A DNA stretch of 57,202 bases, from the NCBI GenBank assembly GCA_047638975.1, contig JBLINB010000005.1:1-57202 (forward strand). The letters run 5' to 3'. Positions 34,673-43,424 of this stretch are shown in pieces. The first letter of the stretch is position 1. Every line of letters begins with the position of its first letter. The position numbers and the translations under genes were made by a program. Source of the DNA: JAPKEZ01 sp047638975 (GTDB taxonomy: Bacteria; Planctomycetota; UBA1135). Below the pieces are notes generated by a model. It worked only from the letters and a program-made list of their open reading frames with translations. It was not told where the DNA came from and did not search any database.

Positions 34673-36118
34673 ATGGAGCTTCCACTAGCCCTCACCTTTG
34701 ACGACGTACTTCTTATACCCCAAGAATCCGACGTCCTGCCCACCGAAGTAGAAACGTTTACTCGTTTTTCTCGAAATGTGCGCCTGAATATTCCGCTGTC
34801 TTCAGCAGCGATGGATACAGTCACTGAATCTAGCCTTGCAATTGCGTTGGCACAAGAAGGTGGCATCGGAATCATACACCGTAACCTGAGCATTGAAGAA
34901 CAAGTGCGCGAGGTAGAAATTGTAAAGCGCAGTGCGCATGGTGTTATTCGCGACCCTCTAACGATGTCGCCAAACGGCACAGTTGGTGAAGCGCGCGAGG
35001 CAATGGAAACGCATAACATTTCTGGTTTGCCAATCGTTGATGGCAACAAATGCGTCGGAATACTGACGCGCCGCGATCTTAAATTTCAAGGCGGCGACGA
35101 ACAGCCCGTCTCGGAAGTGATGACGCGCGATTTAGTGACATCCTCGCCGAACACTTCTTTAGCTGAAGCACGCAAGATATTGTTCTCGGAAAAAGTAGAA
35201 AAATTGATCTTGGTTAATGCTGATCACTCACTTGCCGGTCTAATCACGATGCGTGATATTCGCATGGATAGCGAATATCCACAGGCTGCTAAAGATTCCG
35301 AAGGATGTTTGATCGTCGGCGCTGCAATCGGCACCATGGATTACGAACGAGCAGAGGCACTAGTCGATGCTGGGGTTGATGTGCTAGTCGTTGATACTGC
35401 TCATGGTCATTCCGCTAATGTGATTGCGACTGTTATCGAATTAAAGAAGCGCGTTAAAGTCGATGTGGTGGCAGGTAATATCTGCACCATGGAAGCCGCT
35501 GAAGCATTGATCGAAGCTGGTGCTGACGGCATTAAAGTTGGTATTGGACCAGGTTCTATCTGCACCACGCGCGTAGTCGCGGGTGTTGGTATGCCGCAGT
35601 TTTCTGCGGTCTATGATGTAAGTCAGGTTTGCAATTCTGCCGATGTGCCTGTTATTGCCGACGGCGGTATCCGCCATTCTGGCGATGCCGTAAAGGCTTT
35701 AGGCGCTGGTGCCGAATGCGTAATGCTTGGCTCTTTGTTTGCTGGTGTCGATGAATCGCCCGGCGAACCCTTCTTATACAACGGACGCTCATTTAAAGCA
35801 GTGCGTGGTATGGGTTCACTTACGGCGATGGTCGAAGGTGGCAAGGCTCGCTATGGGCAAGGTAGTGTTAACGAACAACAAAAGTTGGTGCCAGAAGGTA
35901 TTGAAGGCATGGTGCCAGCGCGTGGTCCAGTTGCACCCTTTGTTTACCAATTCGTTGGTGGCATTCGCTCTGGCATGGGCTATCTCGGCGCCGAAGATCT
36001 CGACGTATTCCGCAGCCGCGCGCGTTTTGTCAGAATTACTGGCGCCGGTGCACAAGAGAGTCATCCGCATGATGTGCGGGTAACTAAAGAAGCTCCTAAT
36101 TACTGGAAGACCACTTAA
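34673..36118 (+). CDS. guaB: Inosine-5'-monophosphate dehydrogenase
   Basis: Oxidises IMP to XMP with NAD, the first committed step to GMP. The 481 residues show LTFDDVLLIPQESDVLP, SSAAMDTVTES, two CBS domains (about residues 90-205, ISGLPIVDGNKCVGILTRRD and LILVNADHSLAGLITMRD) and VDVLVVDTAHGHS. The catalytic loop GPGSICTTR carries the active-site Cys. VIADGGIRHSGDAVKALGAGA, RGMGSLTAM, RYGQG and VEGGKA complete it. Normal length. It is followed two bases later by guaA, the next enzyme in the pathway. Confidence 0.98.
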   Translation: MELPLALTFDDVLLIPQESDVLPTEVETFTRFSRNVRLNIPLSSAAMDTVTESSLAIALAQEGGIGIIHRNLSIEEQVREVEIVKRSAHGVIRDPLTMSPNGTVGEAREAMETHNISGLPIVDGNKCVGILTRRDLKFQGGDEQPVSEVMTRDLVTSSPNTSLAEARKILFSEKVEKLILVNADHSLAGLITMRDIRMDSEYPQAAKDSEGCLIVGAAIGTMDYERAEALVDAGVDVLVVDTAHGHSANVIATVIELKKRVKVDVVAGNICTMEAAEALIEAGADGIKVGIGPGSICTTRVVAGVGMPQFSAVYDVSQVCNSADVPVIADGGIRHSGDAVKALGAGAECVMLGSLFAGVDESPGEPFLYNGRSFKAVRGMGSLTAMVEGGKARYGQGSVNEQQKLVPEGIEGMVPARGPVAPFVYQFVGGIRSGMGYLGAEDLDVFRSRARFVRITGAGAQESHPHDVRVTKEAPNYWKTT

Positions 36119-36120
36119 TC

Positions 36121-37662
36121 ATGCATCAGCGTATCTTAATCGTTGACTTCGGTTCACAGTACACGCAACTTATTGCGCGTCGCGTTCGTGAACACAAAGT
36201 TTTCTCGGTGGTAGTCCCACCTCATAAAGCACTCGAGGCGGCACAGCAACCTGGTTTGCAAGGCATCATTTTGTCTGGCGGTCCTGGTTCGGCTTACGCT
36301 GACGATGCGCCGCAGCTACCGATCGAAATGCTAGATTTCGGCGTACCTATTTTAGGTATTTGCTACGGCATGCAATGGTTGTGCGAGAACCTCGGCGGCA
36401 AAGTTATCGCCGGAGAATCTCGCGAGTACGGCTTCACTAAAATGCAGATAAGCGATACGTCAGCATTGTTTAATGAAGTTGATCCTAATACCGTGGTCTG
36501 GATGAGTCATGGCGACCGAGTCGAATCGTTGCCTGCTGGTTTTGAGCGCATGGCCCATACCAAAGACTGCCCCGAAGCAGCGATTGGCGATGTTTCACGC
36601 AACATATTCGGCGTGCAGTTCCATCCTGAGGTGGGGCATACTCAGCAAGGCGAGCGCATGCTGCAAAACTTTTTGCTCGACGTTTGTAAGTGTGCTGCCG
36701 ACTGGACTCCAAAAGATTTGGCAGTCGAGTTGATAGAGAAAGTACGTGAACAAGTCGGAGAAACAGGCGAAATAGTTCTGGGTCTATCGGGCGGAGTCGA
36801 CTCTTCAGTAGTCGGCGCAATTTGTCAGCGGGCAATCGGTAAACGTTGTCATGCTGTTTTTGTCGATAACGGTTTACTACGCGCCGGAGAGCGCGAAATG
36901 GTAGATGCCGCCTTCCGCGAGCACTTTGATTTAGATTTAACCACCATCGAAGCCGGAGATCGTTTCTTGTCTAAACTCGCTGGCGAAACCGATCCAGAGA
37001 AGAAGCGCAAAATCATTGGCTATGAATTCGTCGAGATTTTCCGCGAACAAGCGCAGCGTTTTGAGAATGCTAGATTCCTCGGACAAGGCACACTTTATCC
37101 AGACGTCATCGAATCGGTAGCGGCGCATGGCGGTGCCACCGAAGTCATTAAGTCGCACCACAATGTTGGTGGCTTGCCCGACGACCTCGACATGGATTTA
37201 GTCGAGCCATTGCGTTGGCTGTTTAAAGACGAAGTTCGCGAACTCGGACGCTTCTTAGGCTTGCCTGATGAAATGGTCGATCGTCAACCTTTCCCCGGTC
37301 CAGGTCTAGCCGTGCGTTGTGTTGGCGACTGTAAGCCCGCACGCATTGAGCGTTTGCGTAAAGCAGACCAAATTGTCCGCGAAGAATTCGAATCGCGTGG
37401 CGAAAATGCCGGCGTCTGGCAATACTTTGCCGTCCTTACTGGCGCTAGTTCTGTTGGCGTGATGGGCGATCAGCGTACCTACGAAGAGGCGTGTGCGATT
37501 CGTGCGGTGCAATCGAATGATGGCATGACGGCGGATTGGGTTTACCCTAGCCGCGAGTGTTTACAGGCTATTTCGAGCCGTATCATTAACAATGTTCGTG
37601 GTATTAATCGCGTGGTGCTCGACATCACCTCCAAGCCTCCAGGCACCATTGAGTGGGAATAA
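36121..37662 (+). CDS. guaA: GMP synthase (glutamine-hydrolysing)
   Basis: Aminates XMP to GMP using ATP and glutamine. The 513-residue protein has an N-terminal class I amidotransferase domain (ILSGGPGSAY, ILGICYGMQWL with nucleophile Cys, GVQFHPEVGHT with catalytic His and Glu). The ATP pyrophosphatase domain has the P-loop GLSGGVDSSV and FVDNGLLRAGE, and the C-terminal dimerisation domain ends in SKPPGTIEWE. All catalytic residues are in place. Two bases after guaB and clearly in the same operon. Confidence 0.98.
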   Translation: MHQRILIVDFGSQYTQLIARRVREHKVFSVVVPPHKALEAAQQPGLQGIILSGGPGSAYADDAPQLPIEMLDFGVPILGICYGMQWLCENLGGKVIAGESREYGFTKMQISDTSALFNEVDPNTVVWMSHGDRVESLPAGFERMAHTKDCPEAAIGDVSRNIFGVQFHPEVGHTQQGERMLQNFLLDVCKCAADWTPKDLAVELIEKVREQVGETGEIVLGLSGGVDSSVVGAICQRAIGKRCHAVFVDNGLLRAGEREMVDAAFREHFDLDLTTIEAGDRFLSKLAGETDPEKKRKIIGYEFVEIFREQAQRFENARFLGQGTLYPDVIESVAAHGGATEVIKSHHNVGGLPDDLDMDLVEPLRWLFKDEVRELGRFLGLPDEMVDRQPFPGPGLAVRCVGDCKPARIERLRKADQIVREEFESRGENAGVWQYFAVLTGASSVGVMGDQRTYEEACAIRAVQSNDGMTADWVYPSRECLQAISSRIINNVRGINRVVLDITSKPPGTIEWE

Positions 37663-37663
37663 A

Positions 37664-38236
37664 ATGAGCGACATCTCATTACATTTTGTAGACAACGCCA
37701 GCTTGGTGCTGGCAACAGTATGTCTGTTGCTTAGCGGCTTGTTTAGTTTGGCTTCCGGGTCGCGACGCAGCACAAGCAACCGTCTGGCATCGTTGATGGG
37801 TGAAAAATTGGTTTCGCTACAGCCATTACGTAGTGCAATGCAAGCCAAGGCACGTTCGCAGTTTTCTGCTGGCCTGATTAGCATTGCCGGCTTACTCTTC
37901 TTGCAGTCCATCTTGTGGCCTATCATATATACAACGCTTACGGCTGCATGTGCGTTGATCGCAGTATTAGTGTTGTCATTGGTTACAATATCTTTTCTTG
38001 ATAAATTGGTCGAGAAAGCGATGTGCCGCTCGCTAATGAAATATATTAGTAATCATGCCTTTGTATTTGAAGACAACATTGCCTTGTCGCAAGAAATTGG
38101 CTCGCTATTTGGTGTAGAGGCTACAGAGAAAGACACTCTCGAGTCTTTCATAAAGAAATTACGCGATGCTTTAGGTGTAAAGCAACCAGCATCAAAAATG
38201 TTTGGTGCGCGTAATCCGCATTATTCAATAAAATAA
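37664..38236 (+). CDS. Small membrane protein, unknown
   Basis: Not recognised. A 190-residue protein with transmembrane helices at about residues 15-32 (LVLATVCLLLSGLFSLA) and 67-110 (FSAGLISIAGLLFLQSILWPIIYTTLTAACALIAVLVLSLVTI in two passes). A soluble C-terminal tail (ALSQEIGSLFGVEATEKDTLESFI) follows. The ATG at 37664 begins one base after the guaA stop; the same frame is open back into guaA but that part is antisense-like shadow. Probably co-transcribed with guaBA. Confidence 0.6.
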   Translation: MSDISLHFVDNASLVLATVCLLLSGLFSLASGSRRSTSNRLASLMGEKLVSLQPLRSAMQAKARSQFSAGLISIAGLLFLQSILWPIIYTTLTAACALIAVLVLSLVTISFLDKLVEKAMCRSLMKYISNHAFVFEDNIALSQEIGSLFGVEATEKDTLESFIKKLRDALGVKQPASKMFGARNPHYSIK

Positions 38237-38272
38237 TTCGTAACGCAGAGGTGACGCAGTTGTCTTCTTTGT

Positions 38273-38956
38273 ATGACGCCATTTCTTGATGCGGTATTAT
38301 TGCCCAGCTGCTGCGCATGTAACACCTTGGCGGTATTAGTTGATGTTGCAGACTGTAAGGTTCAGTTGTGCGCTACTTGTGCCAGTCTGGTTCAGCCAAA
38401 GTTACAGCAAGTTCCTTTGTTAGATTTGTCACAACGCTTTGCTTGTTTTGAATATTCTGGGCCGATAGTTTCGCTATTATCCAAAGCCAAAGACGAGGCC
38501 TTTTGCAGTCAATACTATGCCTTGCAAAAAATGTTTGTAGCTGCTGCGGGTCCACTCATCTCAGAGATTGCTGAAAAGCATAGCGTCGTCATAACGCAGG
38601 TTCCTGAAGCATGGCACCGAAAAGTCAAAGGTTGGTATTTGCCAGCAGCGATGGCGCGCAATGTGGCACGACTTACAAAAGTTAAATACCGAACATTGCT
38701 GCGGCGGCGTAGGCAGGTTGTAAAACAGGCAAGCCTTGGCGCTGTTGAACGGCGTTTAAACCTAAAGAACTGTTTTGCGCCACAGCGGATATTGTTTAAT
38801 AGAAATCGATCTCAACAAGTGGTCATTGTTATTGACGACGTCAGCACCACCGGCGCCTCTTTGGCTGAGGCAGCGCATTGCCTAGAAGCAATGGGGTATT
38901 TGAAAGTAGTTGCGATAAGTCTCGCAATAGCCCCTTTGCGCATGCGAGAGTGTTAA
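38273..38956 (+). CDS. comF: ComF family phosphoribosyltransferase-like protein
   Basis: A 227-residue ComF/GntX-type protein. The N-terminus carries cysteine pairs (CCAC and CATC, about residues 13-36) like the zinc ribbon of ComFC. The C-terminal half is a type I phosphoribosyltransferase fold with the PRPP loop VIVIDDVSTTGASLAEA. GWYLPAAMARNVARL precedes it, where homologues read KGFNQA. ComF helps DNA uptake and recombination in naturally competent bacteria; the enzymatic activity is unproven. The larC start is nine bases downstream. The KGFNQ signature being KGWYLP is a departure from the norm. Confidence 0.8.
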   Translation: MTPFLDAVLLPSCCACNTLAVLVDVADCKVQLCATCASLVQPKLQQVPLLDLSQRFACFEYSGPIVSLLSKAKDEAFCSQYYALQKMFVAAAGPLISEIAEKHSVVITQVPEAWHRKVKGWYLPAAMARNVARLTKVKYRTLLRRRRQVVKQASLGAVERRLNLKNCFAPQRILFNRNRSQQVVIVIDDVSTTGASLAEAAHCLEAMGYLKVVAISLAIAPLRMREC

Positions 38957-38965
38957 AATAATTCG

Positions 38966-40126
38966 ATGCGTATTTTCCTTAATCTCTACGGTGGCGTGGC
39001 TGGTGACATGTTGGTGTCGGCGCTCTATGATTGCGCACGTGATGCCAAAATGGATACCACTGCGGCAGATGCCTTACTTGCGGCCTTGCCGTTTGCCGGA
39101 GTAAATACCGAATACGCCACAGCAATGCGCAAAGGTATTCGTGGTTGTACCTTTAAGGTAACAGTAAACGCGGCGCAGCCTCATCGCCATCTGTCCGACG
39201 TGCTTGCAATCATTGACCAACTACCGCTAAGCGTGCAGGCTGCCAAGTGGTCACGCGAGGCCTTCGAATTATTGGCCACGGCTGAGGCTAAGGTGCATAA
39301 CACCACTCGCCAACAGATCCATTTCCACGAAGTAGGGGCTGTTGATTCCATCATTGATATTTGTTTAGCAAGCTTACTTCTAGATTTGCTCGACGTCGAT
39401 CAAATCTATAGCTCGCCCATCACTGTAGGCAGCGGCATGGTTAAGTGCGAACACGGCCAAATGCCTGTACCAGCACCCGCCACTTTAGAGTTGTTGCGCG
39501 GTTTGCCAAGTTGTGGCTTCGCATTAAGCGGCGAGCGTGCCACTCCAACTGGGGTTGCGTTGTTGCTCGCTTGGAAGGCTAATTTTGCCACACGCGATGC
39601 CGCTATCACGAAGCACTTCGGTTATGGCATGGGTAGTGCCGATTTCGAAGACCGCGGCAATTTTTTGCGGGTGCAACTTGAAGAAATGTCAAATGCGTCC
39701 GAATGTGTTGTCGAGTTACGCACAATGGTTGATGATCAATCTGGTGAAGTTATTGGTCACGCCTTAGAGAAGATACGTCAGCAGAATATACTCGAGGCCT
39801 ACCTGCTGCCAGTGATGGCCAAAGAATCACGTCCTGGTTTTGAGGTTGTCGTCATATGCGACATTACACAACAGCAGCAGTTAAGCCAATTGATGTTCGA
39901 GTTACTCGGCACTTTGGGCATTCGTGTCACAGTGTTGCAGCGTGATACTTTAGCGCGTTGCGAAGTCGAGCGAGATTCGGTAAGTCATAAATTGCGTATG
40001 CATTCTGATAGCGCGCAAGTGCTTGGGGCTAAACCAGAATTCAAACAAGTTGTTGCCACCAGCCAAGAACAGCACTGCAGTCCGCGTCAATTGCTGAAAA
40101 ATCTCGATGAACAAAGCGACGCATAA
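38966..40126 (+). CDS. larC: LarC-type nickel chelatase (nickel-pincer nucleotide synthesis)
   Basis: LarC inserts nickel into pyridinium-3,5-bisthiocarboxylate mononucleotide to complete the NPN cofactor of lactate racemase and related isomerases. Seen: the N-terminal YGGVAGDMLVSAL, IHFHEVGAVDSIIDICLA with the His-Glu-Asp cluster, SSPITVGSGMVKCEHGQMPVPAPATLELL, GERATPTGVALL and FGYGMGSADFEDRGNFLRV. The C-terminal EVVVICDITQQQQ region completes the family. It is one continuous 386-codon frame, unlike the Lactobacillus gene, which needs a ribosomal frameshift between LarC1 and LarC2. larB and larE are not in the window. It overlaps gluQ by 20 bases. Confidence 0.93.
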   Translation: MRIFLNLYGGVAGDMLVSALYDCARDAKMDTTAADALLAALPFAGVNTEYATAMRKGIRGCTFKVTVNAAQPHRHLSDVLAIIDQLPLSVQAAKWSREAFELLATAEAKVHNTTRQQIHFHEVGAVDSIIDICLASLLLDLLDVDQIYSSPITVGSGMVKCEHGQMPVPAPATLELLRGLPSCGFALSGERATPTGVALLLAWKANFATRDAAITKHFGYGMGSADFEDRGNFLRVQLEEMSNASECVVELRTMVDDQSGEVIGHALEKIRQQNILEAYLLPVMAKESRPGFEVVVICDITQQQQLSQLMFELLGTLGIRVTVLQRDTLARCEVERDSVSHKLRMHSDSAQVLGAKPEFKQVVATSQEQHCSPRQLLKNLDEQSDA

Positions 40127-41048
40127 AACACCTGTCGGGCGTCTTGCACCGAGTCCAACTGGGGTGATGCATTTAGGTAACATACGCAGTTTCTTATTAG
40201 CTTGGCTTGATATTCGTTCGCGCAACGGAACCCTGTTGATGCGCGTAGAAGATCTTGATAGCCCGCGTATCAAACAAGGTGCAGCGCAGCAGCTGTTTGA
40301 AGATTTAGATTGGCTAGGCTTAGATTTCGATGGCGAAATAGTTTATCAATCGCAACGTACGCAACTTTACCAGAGTGCTCTCGAGCAGTTAATTGAGCAA
40401 GAGAATGTTTACCCCTGTACCTGTTCGCGCCGCGAAATAGAGTTGGCAGCTAGTGCGCCGCATGCCAGTGATGGTAGTACGGTTTACCCATTAACTTGCT
40501 ATCAACGCTATACGTCCGCTAGTGATGCCGCGCAGCAAGCCGGCCGTCAACCATGCTGGAGGTTCCATTTCGCGCGCCCGAAAGTTGAATTTGATGACGC
40601 CGTCTGTGGTCTAAAGACATTCGAAACATCAAAACTATCAGATTTCGTGGTATGCAAAAATAATGGCGAGGCGTCATACCAGTTAGCTGTCGTCATCGAT
40701 GATACCGCTCAAGGCGTCACCGAAGTATTGCGTGGCGACGACTTGCTCGATAGCACTGCGCGCCAAATAGAAATTTACCGGGCGCTTGGTTTCTCGCAAC
40801 CAGAATTCAAGCACGTGCCGTTGGTGCTAGGGCAAGACATGCGCCGTTTAGCCAAACGTCATGGCGATACCAGCCTCAAAGAATTTCGCCAACAAAAGGT
40901 TAGCCCGCAGCAACTGATTGGTTGGCTAGCTTATGCTTCTGGGATTACAGATGACCTCAATGAAATGATGCCACATGATTTGCTAAATAGTTTCGACTTG
41001 TCAAAACTAAAGACGGCGCCATTGGTATGGCGCGATGCATTTATCTAA
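40107..41048 (+). CDS. gluQ: Glutamyl-Q tRNA(Asp) synthetase
   Basis: A truncated GluRS paralogue that attaches glutamate to queuosine at position 34 of tRNA-Asp. The 313 residues have GRLAPSPTGVMHLGN (HIGH motif as HLGN) and the KMSKS-type RRLAKRHGD. The zinc-site cysteines TCSRREIE and PLTCYQRY are present, and there is no anticodon-binding domain, which distinguishes it from GltX at the left end. It acts after queuosine is made, so it depends on a pathway that includes QueF at 1.6 kb. Start at ATG 40107 inside larC. Confidence 0.93.
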   Translation: MNKATHKTPVGRLAPSPTGVMHLGNIRSFLLAWLDIRSRNGTLLMRVEDLDSPRIKQGAAQQLFEDLDWLGLDFDGEIVYQSQRTQLYQSALEQLIEQENVYPCTCSRREIELAASAPHASDGSTVYPLTCYQRYTSASDAAQQAGRQPCWRFHFARPKVEFDDAVCGLKTFETSKLSDFVVCKNNGEASYQLAVVIDDTAQGVTEVLRGDDLLDSTARQIEIYRALGFSQPEFKHVPLVLGQDMRRLAKRHGDTSLKEFRQQKVSPQQLIGWLAYASGITDDLNEMMPHDLLNSFDLSKLKTAPLVWRDAFI

Positions 41049-41061
41049 AAACCGAGGCTAA

Positions 41062-41409
41062 TTATTCGCCGTAAGGTGTGTCTGGGTAATTTAACACCCA
41101 AGACTTAAATAATTCGCTAGAAGACTTTCTGTCGTAAAGTGGATCAGTCTTTTCACGGTGACTATAAGTTAGGTCGTGAAAAGAATTACTTGAGAAAACC
41201 CCGTTAGGGCTAGACATCGGTGAAAGGTCTCCGATAGTTGCGTAAGGGTTGTTATTATCGCAGTTGAGGAAGTATTTTCCCCAGAATTCGACACCAGCCT
41301 CAAGGGATGTACGACGCATAACAAAGCCCTGATCTTTAGTTGCAGGGCCAGAGGCACATGCAGCAAGGCTTGTAAGAAGGAATACGAATGTGATTAACTT
41401 TTTCATCAT
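41062..41409 (-). CDS. Small predicted lipoprotein, unknown
   Basis: Not recognised. A 115-residue protein with a lipoprotein signal peptide: MMKKLITFVFLLTSLAACASG has a lipobox LAAC and Ala after the Cys. The mature part is about 95 residues, polar and rich in Ser, Asn and Tyr (NCDNNNPYATIGDL, SNSFHDLTYSHREKTD), with a conserved-looking end (LNYPDTPYGE). Starts at 41409 or 41406; the longer frame adds a non-signal-like N-terminus and is rejected. Divergent from hisS across 87 bases and convergent with gluQ. Confidence 0.6.
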   Translation of the reverse strand: MMKKLITFVFLLTSLAACASGPATKDQGFVMRRTSLEAGVEFWGKYFLNCDNNNPYATIGDLSPMSSPNGVFSSNSFHDLTYSHREKTDPLYDRKSSSELFKSWVLNYPDTPYGE

Positions 41410-41496
41410 TGAGAGGCGCGTAAAACGCATGCCGTATAGGTTAATGCTACTGATGCTTCTCGTCAATGGTGGCGCGGCGTTATCCTATAAGTCTAG

Positions 41497-42816
41497 ATGG
41501 CGGCAAAACCTTTTACTAACCCACGTGGCACCCGCGATTTGCTGGGTGACAAGCTTGTATTAATCAAGCACTTAGAGCGCACCGCGTCTAAAGTGGCGGC
41601 TACGGCTGGCTATCGAGAGGTGCGTACGCCGCTTTTCGAAGAAACCCGTTTGTTTAAGCGCTCGCTGGGTGAGGCTTCCGATGTGGTCGAAAAAGAGATG
41701 TTTAGTGTGCCCCGTCGCGGTTCAGAGGGCGCTGAGGCCATGGCTAAGGGGTTCACCTTCAGGCCAGAGGGTACGGCAAGCACTGCACGAGCCTACGTGC
41801 AGGGTGGTTTCGCCGCATCCGCACCGCTGCAAAAGTGGTTCTATATTGGCCCGATGTTCCGCTACGAGCGCCCACAAAAAGGGCGCGAGCGTCAATTTAC
41901 TCAGTTCGGAGTCGAAGCCTTTGGCGCACAGTCGCCAAGCTTAGATGCGGAGGTCGTCAGTATTGCGGTCCGCTTTTTTCAAGAATTAGGCTTTGATGAT
42001 CAGCTGGAGGTCCGGGTTAATAGTATGGGCGATGCGGCTGACCGCGAAAAATGGAGCACCGCGCTGCGCGAGTTTTTTAGTAAGCAAATGCAAGGCGCAA
42101 GCGAGCGTTGTGATGATTGCCAGTCACGCTATACGCGCAACGTTTATCGTTTGCTTGATTGCAAGTCGAAACGCTGCATAGAACTGAATGCCAATGCTCC
42201 AAGTTTGTTTACGGTGATGGATGACGACGCAAGCTCGCATCATCAACAGTTTGTGGCCAGCCTCGAAAATCTAGGGTTGAAGGTGATTAACGACCCCTCG
42301 ATTGTGCGCGGTTTAGATTACTATACACGTACGGTTTTTGAAGTGCATTATCCACCGCTCGGCGCACGTTCAGCATTGTGCGGTGGTGGTCGTTACGACG
42401 GTTTAGTCGAAGAGATGGGTGGCCGAGCTACGCCAGGCGTAGGCTTCTCCATCGGATTTACGCCTACCGAATTAGCACTCGCTGAATTGAACTTGCCTGA
42501 TGCGTCTAGTCTTGCTGACTTGCAGCAAGATTTGTTGCCGCAAGTTTACGCAGTAGCCATTGCGGATGAGCAACGCCCAGCATTGTTTAAGATCTGCGAA
42601 CAATTACGCGTAGATGGCGTCCGCGTTGAGATTGATCACCGTCAAAAATCATTAAAGGCGCAATTTAAAGAAGCTAACCGTAGTGGGGCGCGTTGGGCGA
42701 TTGTGCTTGGTGCTGATGAAGCAGCTGCACAACAAATTGTTCTCAAAGATATGCATGCCAAAAGTGAGCAGACCGTTCCGCAAGCAGAGCTACACAACTT
42801 ACTGTGTGAGGCATGA
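41497..42816 (+). CDS. hisS: Histidine--tRNA ligase
   Basis: Class II synthetase that charges tRNA-His. The 439 residues show PRGTRDLLGD (start of catalytic domain), TPLFEETRLFKRSLG, FTFRPEGTASTARAYV (motif 2 region), MFRYERPQKGRERQFTQFGVEAFG and the histidine loop RGLDYYTRTVFEV. GGGRYDGLVEEMGG and the C-terminal anticodon-binding domain follow. Typical length. It overlaps nadD by four bases (ATGA). Confidence 0.97.
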   Translation: MAAKPFTNPRGTRDLLGDKLVLIKHLERTASKVAATAGYREVRTPLFEETRLFKRSLGEASDVVEKEMFSVPRRGSEGAEAMAKGFTFRPEGTASTARAYVQGGFAASAPLQKWFYIGPMFRYERPQKGRERQFTQFGVEAFGAQSPSLDAEVVSIAVRFFQELGFDDQLEVRVNSMGDAADREKWSTALREFFSKQMQGASERCDDCQSRYTRNVYRLLDCKSKRCIELNANAPSLFTVMDDDASSHHQQFVASLENLGLKVINDPSIVRGLDYYTRTVFEVHYPPLGARSALCGGGRYDGLVEEMGGRATPGVGFSIGFTPTELALAELNLPDASSLADLQQDLLPQVYAVAIADEQRPALFKICEQLRVDGVRVEIDHRQKSLKAQFKEANRSGARWAIVLGADEAAAQQIVLKDMHAKSEQTVPQAELHNLLCEA

Positions 42817-43424
42817 ACACCATAGTCTTCGGCGGATCTTTTGACCCACTGCATGATGGGCATTTAGCGGTCGCCGATGCCGTCCAAAAGAACTTCAAGG
42901 TCGATGAATTCTTATGGCTGCCGTCATGGCATGCGGTGCATAAATTAGATGTGCGACCAGCAGATGCCGAATTTAGAGCGCGCTGTATCGAACAAGTCTT
43001 GATCGGACGTAATCCAACTGAAAGTTTGTGTCGCATAGAAATCGACGCTCGGCGTTCTTGCTTTAGTGTAGATACCTTGTCGAAACTCGCTGCAGACAAG
43101 CCGCGACGCCAATTATATTTTTTATTAGGCGGCGATTCTTTATCGCATCTTAATACTTGGCACGACTTGCCGCGTTTGTTTTCTAGCTGCGAGTTTCTGT
43201 TGATGCCGCGTCCGCAGTGGGGGCATGCGCAGTTAGAAGATTATCGCAATCAACTTCCGCAACCCTTAAAAGAGACCTTTCGCGCGCAATTTATTGATAT
43301 GCCGGTAGTCGATTTAAGTTCATCGTCTATCCGGAAACAATTAGCTGCTAAGAATATGCCACAAGGTTTGCCGCCTCAAGTGCAGCAACTAATCCTTGAC
43401 GAAAAGGTTTACGGCGTTTGCTAA
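42813..43424 (+). CDS. nadD: Nicotinate-nucleotide adenylyltransferase
   Basis: Adenylates nicotinate mononucleotide in NAD synthesis. The 203-residue protein opens with GGSFDPLHDGHLAVAD, the nucleotidyltransferase GSFDPxHxGH motif. It continues with FLWLPSWHAVHK, RRSCFSVDTL, LYFLLGGDSL and ends with the second motif DLSSSSIRKQLA (SSTxIR type). It is joined to hisS by an ATGA overlap, and its stop codon overlaps that of the convergent parvulin gene. The unusual hisS-nadD pairing suggests co-expression. Confidence 0.95.
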   Translation: MNTIVFGGSFDPLHDGHLAVADAVQKNFKVDEFLWLPSWHAVHKLDVRPADAEFRARCIEQVLIGRNPTESLCRIEIDARRSCFSVDTLSKLAADKPRRQLYFLLGGDSLSHLNTWHDLPRLFSSCEFLLMPRPQWGHAQLEDYRNQLPQPLKETFRAQFIDMPVVDLSSSSIRKQLAAKNMPQGLPPQVQQLILDEKVYGVC

